Of a stretch of DNA of 32,012 nt, positions 1 through 7,417 are shown piece by piece; within the stretch, counting starts at the first letter, position 1; every line of letters begins with the position of its first letter. Source of the DNA: Prevotella sp. (GTDB lineage: Bacteria > Bacteroidota > Bacteroidia > Bacteroidales > Bacteroidaceae); assembly GCA_021204905.1 (NCBI GenBank), contig JAJPYN010000014.1, forward strand, positions 1-32,012. Reading direction: 5' to 3'. The notes beneath the pieces were generated by a model. That model was given only the letters and a program-made list of their open reading frames with translations. It had not been told where the DNA came from and did not search any database. A program made the position numbers and the translations under genes.

Positions 1-37
1 ACAATTATTTTTCACCCGATTTGCATTTTTAACAATT

Positions 38-55
38 GCTTGACTTAGGTCAAGG
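38..55 (-). terminator. Hairpin downstream of the M15 peptidase gene
   Basis: CTTGAC (39-44) and GTCAAG (49-54) form a perfect 6-bp inverted repeat around a 4-base loop, about 47 bases past the stop of the minus-strand peptidase gene. On the minus strand only short, interrupted T stretches follow, so this is a weak terminator candidate. Nothing else is visible in bases 1-101. Confidence 0.3.
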
Positions 56-101
56 CTCCGCGCAAATAAACCCCTCTTCCCTCGCGCGAATAATAAAGGA
101 A

Positions 102-812
102 TTACTTCGCGAAATGCTGATAATCCTTCTTCGAGCGCCACGCGCCGCCCCACGTGAAGCCATGGGCGATGAACAGGCGGTAGGCAAGGTCGTCGCGCGT
201 GATGGCGTGCGGCCTCTTCGGCGTGCGCGGGGCGTTGCGTCGTGCGGCGGGGGTGTCGGGCTCGATGCTTTTTATTTTCCCCGCAGCGTCGTAGCGCACG
301 CAGGGGTTGTCGAGCGGGTTGATGTCGACGGCGAGGCCGAGCGCGTGCTTCGACGTGATGGCGGCGCCCTTCACTTTGCGGAAGCAGAAGCAGGAGGTGT
401 TGTTCGCCGCCATCGATGCCTCGTCCGCCGCACCGTAGTCGTCGATGAGCGCCATGCGGCAAATCTGATATTTCTGCCGGAAGAGTTCCTTAAAGATGTC
501 GAGCAGGTCGGCGGCGATGCTCTTATGGCACACCATCTCGCCCGTCTGCATCTCGCCGGCGTAGTTATAGTGGAGCACGCGGAGGTAGCGCAGGTCCTCG
601 CGCCGCGTCGTGCAGCCGTCGGGGAACGAGCCGCCTTGCCGCATGCGTGCGAAGGTAGCGTCGTCGACGGCCGCGACGGAGAATGCGCCGGAAGCCAATG
701 CCGCCTCAGCCGAAAGACCGCTGACCACCGTCCCCGCCATGGTCTGTGCCGCGCAGAAGAGAGGTGCGCGCAAGGCCAACGCCATCACAATAATAATATA
801 TCTGCCGCGCAT
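102..812 (-). CDS. Secreted M15-family metallopeptidase (D,D-/L,D-peptidase type)
   Basis: This 236-aa protein is a zinc peptidase of the M15 fold, a family that cleaves peptidoglycan peptides (D-Ala-D-Ala carboxypeptidase or endopeptidase). The N-terminal ~23 residues are hydrophobic and end in a CAAQ-like signal peptidase I site, so it should act in the periplasm. The zinc signature HxxGxAxD is at residues 156-163 (H156, D163), and the third ligand is probably H233 in the C-terminal DYQHF motif. The frame is open upstream to 1154, but that part only shadows the restriction gene. The ATG at 812 puts the signal peptide first and lies 43 bases after the upstream stop. It follows the MmeI-like gene on the same strand and has no obvious promoter, so read-through is possible. 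The family call is firm; the bond cleaved is inferred. Confidence 0.82.
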   Translation of the reverse strand: MRGRYIIIVMALALRAPLFCAAQTMAGTVVSGLSAEAALASGAFSVAAVDDATFARMRQGGSFPDGCTTRREDLRYLRVLHYNYAGEMQTGEMVCHKSIAADLLDIFKELFRQKYQICRMALIDDYGAADEASMAANNTSCFCFRKVKGAAITSKHALGLAVDINPLDNPCVRYDAAGKIKSIEPDTPAARRNAPRTPKRPHAITRDDLAYRLFIAHGFTWGGAWRSKKDYQHFAK

Positions 813-855
813 ATCGATGAAGGGAATGCTTGCCGGGGCAAAGGTAAGGAAAAAT

Positions 856-3639
856 CTATTGCGCGAGGGCCTGATAAAGCTGCATGAGGGCGGCGACGCA
901 GGAGGATTCGGTGGTGGAGCGGGTGTCGAAACCGTAGGCGGACATGACGGCGCGGTCGTTTTCTTGGTGGGCTTTGCGGAGTTCCGGCGGCATGGCAACT
1001 TCGTCGTAGAGGTCGGCGAGGCTGCTGTCGGGGTAGCGCGTGCGGGCGTCGAGGATTGCCTGAGCCGTACTCTCAATCTTCCTGCGCTGCTCTTCCGAAG
1101 GCTCAGGCCAAGGGAAATTGTTGTAAACAACGTCCTTTGAATAGCGGTAATCACTCTTTAATCGACCGCAAACGACACGCATCCACGCCATGTGAACGTT
1201 GGAAGTAAGTACGCCGAAGTGATAAAGAGTTGCAGAAGGTAGCAAAAGATTGGCGTTTGTCGATATTGTATCTCCGTACATGAATCCCATTGGCACATAT
1301 CTTCTACGTTCCGATGAAGTACAAGGAATCAATACATAATTATCCGGGTTGTTTTGCTCTCTGAAAAGCATTGGAATGGCGGCAAGTTTTTGTCTGCCCT
1401 CATCCGGCGAGTTCTCGCGGTCGCTTTTACATAGTTCAACTCGTTTCAAAACTTCGGGCATACTCCTCAATTCTGCGGGGGAAACGCCCACCAGCCATAG
1501 GCACCAACGTTTCTTGTTGTTTATGAATTCCTCTGAACCAACGAGCTTTTTTATATATTGCTTCGCGCTCGGCTCTTTCCTAAGAAACTCATCAAGGTCG
1601 GCATCCTCTATTATAAGGTGCCCGCCATCTGCGGGGCGATTTCCAGTCGTCATCTTAGGAACGTCGGAGATAGGTACAGAACGAGAACCGATGAACACAT
1701 TCGGAGCTTCTATCAAGTACGGATTAATGTTTGTTACTTCCTTAATCATATCTGCGTCAAACAGTTTTTTCGGTTGCATGTTTTGCGCAGAACTAAATCC
1801 GATAATCACACAATGCACGTGAGCTTTCAGGCTTGCCTCGCTGTCCCAACGGAATGTGCGATAAGCGAAATCGATATGCACGCCGAACCTTTCATAAAGA
1901 GGCTTCCAAACCCCGGCTACTTGTTCGCCTTGCGTAATTGAATTAGTTGAAACGAATGCCGCTCGAATGGTTGTGCCTTGCATTATTTGCGCTGCTTTGA
2001 AATACCAACCGGCAACATAATCTATCTTTCCAGCCAAATTGTAAGGTTTGCCTTTTTCGTTTACATAAATTGAAAGTATGTCTGCTTTTTGTTCCTTTGA
2101 TTGTAGCGAATAGCCAACGAACGGGGGATTGCCCATTATGTACGTGAGGCGTTCTTTGGGCACTACGTCGGTCCAATCGGTGCGCAGTGCGTTGCCTTCC
2201 ACTATGTTGGTGTACGATTTCAGCGGCAGGAAGTCGAGGTGGAACTGCACTATTGTCTCGGTCTCTTTCATCATCTGGCTCTCTGCTATCCACAGTGCGG
2301 TCTTTGCCACTGTTACCGCGAAGTCGTTGATTTCTATGCCGTAGAACTGTGCGAGGGACACTTGTATGGGGCTGTAGTTGTCGTCTGCGAACGACATTTG
2401 TCCCTGCGTCAGCTCCCGGAGGATATTGTTTTCGAGGCGTCGTAGCGACAGGTAGGACTCGGTGAGGAAGTTGCCGCTGCCGCAGGCGGGGTCGAGGAAG
2501 GTCAGTGAGGCGAGTTTTTGCTGCAGCTCGTGCAGTTGGCGGCTGCGCGTGCGCTCTACTGCGCCGGCTTTGATAGTGTTGAATTCGTCGAGGAGAGCGT
2601 CCATAAAGAGGGGGTCGATCACCTTGTGGATGTTCTCGATGCTGGTGTAGTGCATTCCTCCGGAGCGACGTGTCTCGGGGTTTAACGTGCTCTCGAATAC
2701 GGCTCCGAATATTGTGGGGCTTATCTCGGACCAGTTGAAGCCCTCGCTTGCTCGGCGCAGCAGCAGGGTCTTTATCTCGTCTGTGAAAGGGGGAATCTCT
2801 ATGTCTTCGTCGGCGAACAGTCCGCCGTTGACATACGGGAACGCCGCGAGTGCGGGGCTCTCTTGTGCGAGATAGGGGTCTCGGCGGTCGGGTGTGGTGT
2901 CGAGGATACGGAAGAGTTCGATCAGCGCACGTCGGATATGGCGTGTCTCGCAGTTGCGGAGGTAGTCGTGGAACATGCCGTATCGCCCGAATAGCCCGGC
3001 GTTCTCGGCATAGAGGCAGAACACTATTCTGACGCATAGGATATTGAGGCTCCTCATGGCACGTTCGCTTCCGGGGTCTGCGTACTGGCGTGCGAGTGCG
3101 TCATACAGCTCTCCCACCATCGCTCCCGCCTTGACGGAGATCTCCATCTCGCGGCGTATGTGGTCGTTGTCGGCGTCGACGAGGAACTGCAGACGGTAGT
3201 ATTCCTTCGGCAGGTCGGCAAGTAAGATCTTCTCCGGTTCGCCGTTGGGCTTGTCCATATCGTAGACCCAGAACTCGGAGAAGTTGCACGTGATGACGTA
3301 TCTGGGGTGTTGCGAGACGGGCAATTCCACGATGTAGCGCTTCGCCTGCTGGAATGGTGTGAGCTGTGTGCCGTCGGATTGTGGGATTGGTTGGTTGAGA
3401 TTCTTGCCCAGGCTCTTCTGTTCTATCATCACGCGTGTAGCGGGGATGAAGCCGTCGATGAAGCTTGTGTGGTCGAGGTGTACCTGTTGCTCGAAGGTGA
3501 TGTATTGCTCGGGGCGCTCCACACCGTAGACGTCGCGCAGCAAGGACAGCCAAAAGGGTTGGCTCATGCCCTTCTCGTAGCCCTTGCCCGCCCATTCCTC
3601 CGCGAACCTGCGCGCCGCTTCTTGTGTTGTGTCTGACAT
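856..3639 (-). CDS. MmeI-like type IIL restriction-modification enzyme (fused nuclease, adenine methyltransferase and specificity domain)
   Basis: The 927-aa length and domain order match the MmeI family (MmeI is about 920 aa), in which one polypeptide cuts DNA and methylates adenine in its target. The N-terminal nuclease shows D62 and E73-Q-K75, a D-x10-ExK signature. A helical linker follows. The methyltransferase has SAM-binding motif I, LDPACGSGN (382-390), and catalytic motif IV, NPPF (504-507), typical of N6-adenine enzymes. The target-recognition region follows, starting around residue 650-690, with a C-terminal helical domain after about 845. All key residues are present and the frame is intact, so it is probably active. 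No separate methylase or specificity gene is needed or seen. Bases about 1100-2130 are near 40% GC against about 60% on either side, suggesting the specificity part was replaced by recombination. The recognition sequence cannot be predicted from sequence alone. Confidence 0.9.
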   Translation of the reverse strand: MSDTTQEAARRFAEEWAGKGYEKGMSQPFWLSLLRDVYGVERPEQYITFEQQVHLDHTSFIDGFIPATRVMIEQKSLGKNLNQPIPQSDGTQLTPFQQAKRYIVELPVSQHPRYVITCNFSEFWVYDMDKPNGEPEKILLADLPKEYYRLQFLVDADNDHIRREMEISVKAGAMVGELYDALARQYADPGSERAMRSLNILCVRIVFCLYAENAGLFGRYGMFHDYLRNCETRHIRRALIELFRILDTTPDRRDPYLAQESPALAAFPYVNGGLFADEDIEIPPFTDEIKTLLLRRASEGFNWSEISPTIFGAVFESTLNPETRRSGGMHYTSIENIHKVIDPLFMDALLDEFNTIKAGAVERTRSRQLHELQQKLASLTFLDPACGSGNFLTESYLSLRRLENNILRELTQGQMSFADDNYSPIQVSLAQFYGIEINDFAVTVAKTALWIAESQMMKETETIVQFHLDFLPLKSYTNIVEGNALRTDWTDVVPKERLTYIMGNPPFVGYSLQSKEQKADILSIYVNEKGKPYNLAGKIDYVAGWYFKAAQIMQGTTIRAAFVSTNSITQGEQVAGVWKPLYERFGVHIDFAYRTFRWDSEASLKAHVHCVIIGFSSAQNMQPKKLFDADMIKEVTNINPYLIEAPNVFIGSRSVPISDVPKMTTGNRPADGGHLIIEDADLDEFLRKEPSAKQYIKKLVGSEEFINNKKRWCLWLVGVSPAELRSMPEVLKRVELCKSDRENSPDEGRQKLAAIPMLFREQNNPDNYVLIPCTSSERRRYVPMGFMYGDTISTNANLLLPSATLYHFGVLTSNVHMAWMRVVCGRLKSDYRYSKDVVYNNFPWPEPSEEQRRKIESTAQAILDARTRYPDSSLADLYDEVAMPPELRKAHQENDRAVMSAYGFDTRSTTESSCVAALMQLYQALAQ

Positions 3640-3665
3640 TGAAAGATTGATGTTTTATTTATTTG

Positions 3666-3692
3666 AAAACAAGCCCTTTTACGGCGAAAGGG
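3666..3692 (-). terminator. Terminator of the esterase gene
   Basis: CCCTTT (3674-3679) and AAAGGG (3687-3692) form a 6-bp stem with a 7-base loop, directly after the esterase stop. On the minus strand CTTGTTTT follows. It sits in the 58-base gap before the restriction gene, which therefore probably has its own promoter; I could not find a convincing one. Confidence 0.55.
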
Positions 3693-3697
3693 ATGCC

Positions 3698-4888
3698 TTA
3701 TTTGAAAAGCAGCGGAAGGAACTCGGAGAGGTAGATGCGCCAGTTGCGCCAGATGTGTCCGCCGCCGGTCTCATAGTAGGTGTAGGGATAACCGTTCTTG
3801 TCGAGCAGTCGGCGGAACTCGGCGTTGTTCTCGTAGAGGAAGTCCGTGTTGCCGATGGCAATCCAATAGAGTGCGGGGTTCTTCTCAAACTGCACTTTCA
3901 ACTTGCCCTCCGTGTCGTCGTAAACAGGCGAACTGACCTCGTCGCGCGGCAGTATGGCGGCGGAGAACAGCCCGACGTAATCGAACATATCGGGGTAGTA
4001 TTTCGATATGTGGAGCGAGTGGAAGCCGCCCATCGACAGGCCCGCTATGGCGCGGTGGCGCTTGTCGGCGAGGGTGCGGTAGTGGTTGTCTATGTAGTTC
4101 ACCACTTCGGGGAAGTACGTCTCGAACGTGCCGTCCATTGCTTGCGTGCGGTCTGCTGCGGGCACGGTAAATCCTGCTGCCGCCTCGCCGGGCGCCGCCT
4201 CCTGATTGACGTTGCCGTTGGTCATCACCACTATCATCGGTTCCGCCTTGCCCTCGGCGATGAGATTGTCCAAGATCTGCGCCGCGCGTCCCAGTGCGAG
4301 CCACGCCTCCTCGTCGCCGCCCATGCCGTGGAGGAGGTAGAATACGGGGTAAGCGATGCCGGAACTTTCATATCCCGCGGGCGTGTAGACGCTCATCCTG
4401 CGGTTGAAGCCCAAGCCCGACGGATACCACGTCCGCGCCACAGTGCCGTGCGGTACGGCGTTCACCTTGTATAGGTCAGCCCTGTCGCCGCCGATGATGA
4501 ACACGCTCATCACGTTTGCTACGTCGCGGATGGTGTAGACGTTTGCCGGGTCGGTTACCCGCACGCCGTCGACGAAGAAATTATAATTGTATAGCTCGGG
4601 CGCGAGGGGCTCGGGCGTGGTATATTCCCACAGTCCGCCGTCGCCGCGTGTCATGTCCGCCACGCCCGGCATGTCGTAGTTGCCGTCGGGGGTCTCGATT
4701 GTCTGCGGCGGGAGGAAGTCGCCCGTAACTTGTACCTTGGTGCAGTCGGGTGCGGCCAGGCGGAACGTTACCGTATTGTCGGCGTGTATCTCGGGCGAGA
4801 CAACCGGCTGCCCGCCCCATAGCGATTGTTGTGCGAATGCCATGCCGCAAAGACCTGCGACAAAGGCGAGGATTATTGCTCTTTTCAT
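3698..4888 (-). CDS. Secreted carbohydrate esterase (CE1/feruloyl-esterase-like) with N-terminal beta-sandwich domain
   Basis: This 396-aa protein has a cleavable signal peptide (residues 1-19, ending AFA). An E-set/CBM48-like beta-sandwich follows (about 30-130), then an esterase-D-like alpha/beta hydrolase (about 145-396). The nucleophile is S285 in GLSMGG. The acid is probably D349 in GNTDF and the base H378 in GGGHIW. This architecture is known from xylan-side-chain feruloyl or acetyl esterases, so it likely removes ester-linked groups from plant or host glycans in the periplasm or outside the cell. The chosen ATG (4888) starts the signal peptide; the open frame continues 19 codons upstream into AT-rich, promoter-like sequence. 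It stands alone, with no SusC/SusD or glycoside hydrolase beside it, so its substrate is open. Confidence 0.85.
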   Translation of the reverse strand: MKRAIILAFVAGLCGMAFAQQSLWGGQPVVSPEIHADNTVTFRLAAPDCTKVQVTGDFLPPQTIETPDGNYDMPGVADMTRGDGGLWEYTTPEPLAPELYNYNFFVDGVRVTDPANVYTIRDVANVMSVFIIGGDRADLYKVNAVPHGTVARTWYPSGLGFNRRMSVYTPAGYESSGIAYPVFYLLHGMGGDEEAWLALGRAAQILDNLIAEGKAEPMIVVMTNGNVNQEAAPGEAAAGFTVPAADRTQAMDGTFETYFPEVVNYIDNHYRTLADKRHRAIAGLSMGGFHSLHISKYYPDMFDYVGLFSAAILPRDEVSSPVYDDTEGKLKVQFEKNPALYWIAIGNTDFLYENNAEFRRLLDKNGYPYTYYETGGGHIWRNWRIYLSEFLPLLFK

Positions 4889-4942
4889 AAAATAGGTTTT
4901 TAGTTGGATTTTAAAATAGTTGTTTCTAAAACAGATGCTTTG

Positions 4943-4950
4943 CAAATTTA
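4943..4950 (-). promoter_or_regulatory. Possible -7 box for the esterase gene
   Basis: On the minus strand this reads TAAATTTG, an exact TAnnTTTG, about 55 bases before the esterase ATG and just beyond the trpF-like stop. No TTTG lies at the expected -33 spacing, so support is partial. Confidence 0.35.
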
Positions 4951-4955
4951 TAATT

Positions 4956-5621
4956 CTATAAAGTGCTGCGCCTCACTGCTTCGACGAACCTCTGCAAGCG
5001 TTCCGTGTCCACCGTGCCGTCGGGCAGGTCGAACTCGCCGGAGATGTTTATGCCCGCGAAGTGAGGATTGTCGATGCCGTCGAGGAGCCTTTCCGCGCTG
5101 TCGAAGTTGATGCCTCCGCCGAGCAGGAACGGCGTGCTGCCTTTATACGCCGCCGCAATATCGCGCCACGCCGCGCCCTTTGCCGTGAAGAGGAACATAT
5201 CCGCCGCGCCCTCGAAGTCAGCCGCCCGCGCCACGTCGGCAGCATTTTCCACCGTGAACGCTTTTATTATCTTCACTTGCGCGACGATGTCGGGCACGAG
5301 CGTGCGCCGCAGGTTGTCGATGTAAATACGACTTTCGCCGCCGCCGAACTGCACATAGTCGAGCCGGTAGTTGTAGACCTGCGTGATGACCGTCTGCGGC
5401 ATCTCGTCGGCAAACACGCCCGCCGTCGCCACACGGTCCCTCTCCACGCCGTCGCGCACATCGGTGTCGGCACGGTCGGGGATGATGCCGGCATACGACA
5501 GCTCGCTCTTGACGTAGTGCGGGTCGTCCTTGTCGAAGACGAAGCCCAGCATGTCCACATCCGCCGCCGCCACTTGGCGAATGTTCTCCGCGTCCCACAC
5601 GCCGCATACTTTTATTATCAT
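4956..5621 (-). CDS. trpF: TrpF-like protein (phosphoribosylanthranilate isomerase family), divergent
   Basis: This 221-aa single-domain TIM barrel follows the TrpF pattern: IKVCG at the N-terminus (C6, position of the general base), GFVF (26-29), AGVFAD (67-72), LDYVQFGG (87-94), PFLLGGGI (164-171) and AGINISGEF (189-197). TrpF normally isomerises phosphoribosylanthranilate in tryptophan synthesis. Here the catalytic Asp expected in the (F/L)LFD-T stretch is T146 (FLFTAKG, 143-149), and the GG(S/T)GK loop that should follow is absent. The usual HG after VQ is GG. No other trp gene is nearby. It is either a diverged isomerase or a paralog with another role; the symbol records family only. A good promoter precedes it (5652-5683). 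The ATG at 5621 is the only start that keeps the first strand. Confidence 0.7.
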   Translation of the reverse strand: MIIKVCGVWDAENIRQVAAADVDMLGFVFDKDDPHYVKSELSYAGIIPDRADTDVRDGVERDRVATAGVFADEMPQTVITQVYNYRLDYVQFGGGESRIYIDNLRRTLVPDIVAQVKIIKAFTVENAADVARAADFEGAADMFLFTAKGAAWRDIAAAYKGSTPFLLGGGINFDSAERLLDGIDNPHFAGINISGEFDLPDGTVDTERLQRFVEAVRRSTL

Positions 5622-5651
5622 AAATTCTTTGCTTACGGTTAATACTTACTG

Positions 5652-5683
5652 CAAAGTAATTCTTTTTCGCCGGGCTTACCAAA
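5652..5683 (-). promoter_or_regulatory. Bacteroidetes-type promoter of the trpF-like gene
   Basis: On the minus strand TTTG (5683-5680) is followed after 20 bases by TTACTTTG (5659-5652), one mismatch from TAnnTTTG. Transcription would start near 5645, about 25 bases before the ATG. Confidence 0.55.
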
Positions 5684-5771
5684 AAAAGACGTGAAAAAGA
5701 CTTTGCTCTGATATAATAATCGACGGGAAATCGCGTTTAACAGATAAAAGAAGACCCCTGATTAAACACTG

Positions 5772-5900
5772 ATGCCTATGGAGAATTTTACACCTTTCGA
5801 ACACGAGCCGCCGGAACTCACACTACACATCATCAGAACCATCGCGCACAACTTCCCCGTCAGCGCCTCGCTGCAAAAGGGCGGGCCGGCGTGGAACTAA
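5772..5900 (+). CDS. Possible small protein, 42 aa
   Basis: An ATG frame of 42 codons sits in the otherwise gene-free gap between the trpF-like gene and rpe. It begins MPMENFTPFE and ends GGPAWN. It has no membrane segment, signal peptide or Cys pairs, and I recognise no family. No clear ribosome site or TAnnTTTG box precedes it. An acidic, Pro-rich start with a hydrophobic middle (LTLHIIRTIAHNF) looks more protein-like than random sequence, but the call is speculative. Confidence 0.3.
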   Translation: MPMENFTPFEHEPPELTLHIIRTIAHNFPVSASLQKGGPAWN

Positions 5901-5908
5901 ACTCAGTT

Positions 5909-5961
5909 AAGGTTTTAAGGTTTACATCATAACCTCATAATCTAAAAAACCTTACAACCTT
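5909..5961 (+). repeat. Imperfect inverted repeat upstream of rpe
   Basis: The 15-base arm 5909-5923 (AAGGTTTTAAGGTTT) matches the reverse complement of 5947-5961 at 14 of 15 positions, leaving a 23-base loop. It could fold in the rpe leader RNA. The right arm overlaps the octamer repeat. Confidence 0.6.
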
Positions 5962-5985
5962 ACAACCTCACAACCTCACAACCTA
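5950..5985 (+). repeat. Octamer tandem repeat before rpe
   Basis: Four copies of an 8-base unit (two CCTTACAA, then two CCTCACAA) plus a partial fifth end 9 bases before the rpe ATG, where a ribosome-binding site would normally sit. No Shine-Dalgarno is visible. Confidence 0.8.
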
Positions 5986-5994
5986 ATAAGAATT

Positions 5995-6642
5995 ATGCTT
6001 GTTTCCCCTTCACTCCTCTCGGCCGACTTCTATCGTCTCGACAAGGAAATACAGATGATCAACCGCAGCGACGCCGCGTGGCTTCACCTTGACGTGATGG
6101 ACGGCGTGTTCGTGCCCAACATCTCGTTCGGCTTCCCCGTGATAAAGTCGCTGCAAGGGCACTGCGCAAAGCCGTTCGACGCGCATTTTATGATTGTTCA
6201 TCCCGAGCGTTATGTAGAGAAAATAGCGCAGCACGGCGTGATGATGATGACCGTGCACATCGAGACTGTCGACAGCGCCAAGGGCATAATCGACCTTATC
6301 CACGCCAACGGAATGAAGGCGGGTCTCTCGCTGAAACCCGACACGCCCGTCGAAGTGTTTAAAGACGTGCTGACAGACGCGGATATGTTCCTGGTGATGA
6401 GCGTCTATCCCGGCTTCTCGGGGCAGCATTTCATCGACGGCTCGATAGAACGTATCCGCACGCTGAAAGGTATGCTGACGGCGGCGGGCAGCAAGGCGCT
6501 GATAGAGGTGGACGGCGGCGTGGACGGCAATAACGCGCCTCTGTTGCGGGCTGCGGGAGTGGATGTGGTGGTCTGCGGCGACTATGTGTTCAAAGCTGCC
6601 GACCCGATTGCCGTCATCAAAAATTTATCGCTGATCAAATAG
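5995..6642 (+). CDS. rpe: Ribulose-phosphate 3-epimerase
   Basis: This 215-aa TIM barrel is of normal length for the enzyme that interconverts ribulose 5-phosphate and xylulose 5-phosphate in the cytosolic pentose phosphate pathway. Family motifs are in order: SLLSADF at the N-terminus, LHLDVMDGVFVPN with the metal-binding His/Asp, AHFMIVHPE, TVHIE, VMSVYPGFSGQ and EVDGGVDG, with a phosphate-binding GDYVF near the end. The ATG at 5995 begins the first strand directly. The 3' end overlaps the convergent sigma-factor gene by 8 bases. The leader holds an inverted repeat and an octamer repeat in place of a recognisable ribosome site. Confidence 0.95.
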   Translation: MLVSPSLLSADFYRLDKEIQMINRSDAAWLHLDVMDGVFVPNISFGFPVIKSLQGHCAKPFDAHFMIVHPERYVEKIAQHGVMMMTVHIETVDSAKGIIDLIHANGMKAGLSLKPDTPVEVFKDVLTDADMFLVMSVYPGFSGQHFIDGSIERIRTLKGMLTAAGSKALIEVDGGVDGNNAPLLRAAGVDVVVCGDYVFKAADPIAVIKNLSLIK

Positions 6643-7219
6643 AGATGTTGTGGCGTGTTGCCATACGGCGCATACCGAGGATGGCGTAGCGCATGCGGCC
6701 CAGCGCGGTGTTAATGCTCACGCCCGTCGTCTCGGCTATCTCCTTGAACGACATCTGCTGGTAGATGCGCATAAAAACTATCTCGCGCTGGTTGGCCGGC
6801 AACGCTTCCATCAACTGCCGCGCCTCAATGCAGTTTTGCTCCTCGATGAACTTTGTCTCGATGTTGCTTTCCAGCAGGTCGGCGTTCTGGATGTTCGACA
6901 GGTCATTATCCTCATTCTCAACGATATGCCCGTGCTTCTTCTCGCGGTACATGTCGATGATAATGTTGTGCGCGATACGCATCAGCCACGCCGAGAACTT
7001 GCCCGTCGTGGCGTAAGCGCCCGTGCGCAACTTGGTGATAGCCTTGACAAACGTGTCTTGGAACACATCATCGGCGGCGGTAGCGTCGCGCACCACGAAC
7101 AGGATATACGAATAAAGCTTTGATTGATTGCGGCGGAGCAGTATGTCGAACGCCTCGTTGTTACCTTTGCCGTAAGCGATGGCCAACTCCTCGTCGGTCA
7201 TCCTCGTAAGATTAGTCAT
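6635..7219 (-). CDS. ECF-type RNA polymerase sigma factor (sigma-70 family)
   Basis: This 194-aa protein has sigma region 2 (about residues 22-95, with DDVFQDTFVKA and FSAWLMRIAHN) and region 4 (about 135-190, with LPANQREIVFMR and a helix-turn-helix MSFKEIAETTGVSINTALGRM). Regions 1 and 3 are missing, as in extracytoplasmic-function sigma factors, which direct polymerase to a limited gene set. No anti-sigma factor or SusC/D pair is adjacent, so its signal is not evident; the next genes upstream, hsp20 and pnp, belong to separate transcripts. It has a strong primary-sigma promoter (7300-7330), which suggests expression without autoregulation. The ATG at 7219 is the first Met and fits the family's N-terminus. 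Confidence 0.9.
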   Translation of the reverse strand: MTNLTRMTDEELAIAYGKGNNEAFDILLRRNQSKLYSYILFVVRDATAADDVFQDTFVKAITKLRTGAYATTGKFSAWLMRIAHNIIIDMYREKKHGHIVENEDNDLSNIQNADLLESNIETKFIEEQNCIEARQLMEALPANQREIVFMRIYQQMSFKEIAETTGVSINTALGRMRYAILGMRRMATRHNISI

Positions 7220-7299
7220 TTACTTTCTTAAAATTGGTTCGAGTAAATGTCTGTCGATAGGCTTGCGGTTTTGGTTTATAAATGAATGATTATCGGGCG

Positions 7300-7330
7300 C
7301 AAAAGTAACAACTTTCCCCTTTCCGCCAAA
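7300..7330 (-). promoter_or_regulatory. Consensus promoter of the ECF sigma gene
   Basis: On the minus strand TTTG (7330-7327), a 19-base spacer, then TACTTTTG (7307-7300) match the Bacteroidetes TTTG-N19-TAnnTTTG promoter exactly. Transcription would start near 7292, leaving a leader of about 70 bases. Confidence 0.75.
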
Positions 7331-7340
7331 CTTTTTCGTC

Positions 7341-7384
7341 AAAAAAAATAAAAAAGAGGCGCCCGAATCGCTCCGGATGCCCCT
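7341..7384 (-). terminator. Rho-independent terminator of hsp20
   Basis: On the minus strand AGGGGC (7384-7379) pairs with GCCTCT (7360-7355), with one G-U pair and further CCG/CGG pairing inside. TTTTTTATTTTTTTT follows. It isolates hsp20 from the sigma gene, whose -33 box begins 11 bases further on. Confidence 0.8.
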
Positions 7385-7417
7385 AACAACTACTAATTAA
7401 AAACAACTAAAAACCTG

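Noticed and set aside
5716..5725. A TATAAT-like sequence (TATAATAAT) in the rpe upstream gap as a promoter
   Set aside because: Bacteroidota primary sigma uses TAnnTTTG, no -35 box is at proper spacing, and the region is generally AT-rich.
5950..5985. Octamer repeats considered as a CRISPR or integron-like array
   Set aside because: There are no spacers, the unit is only 8 bases, and no cas or integrase gene is in the window.
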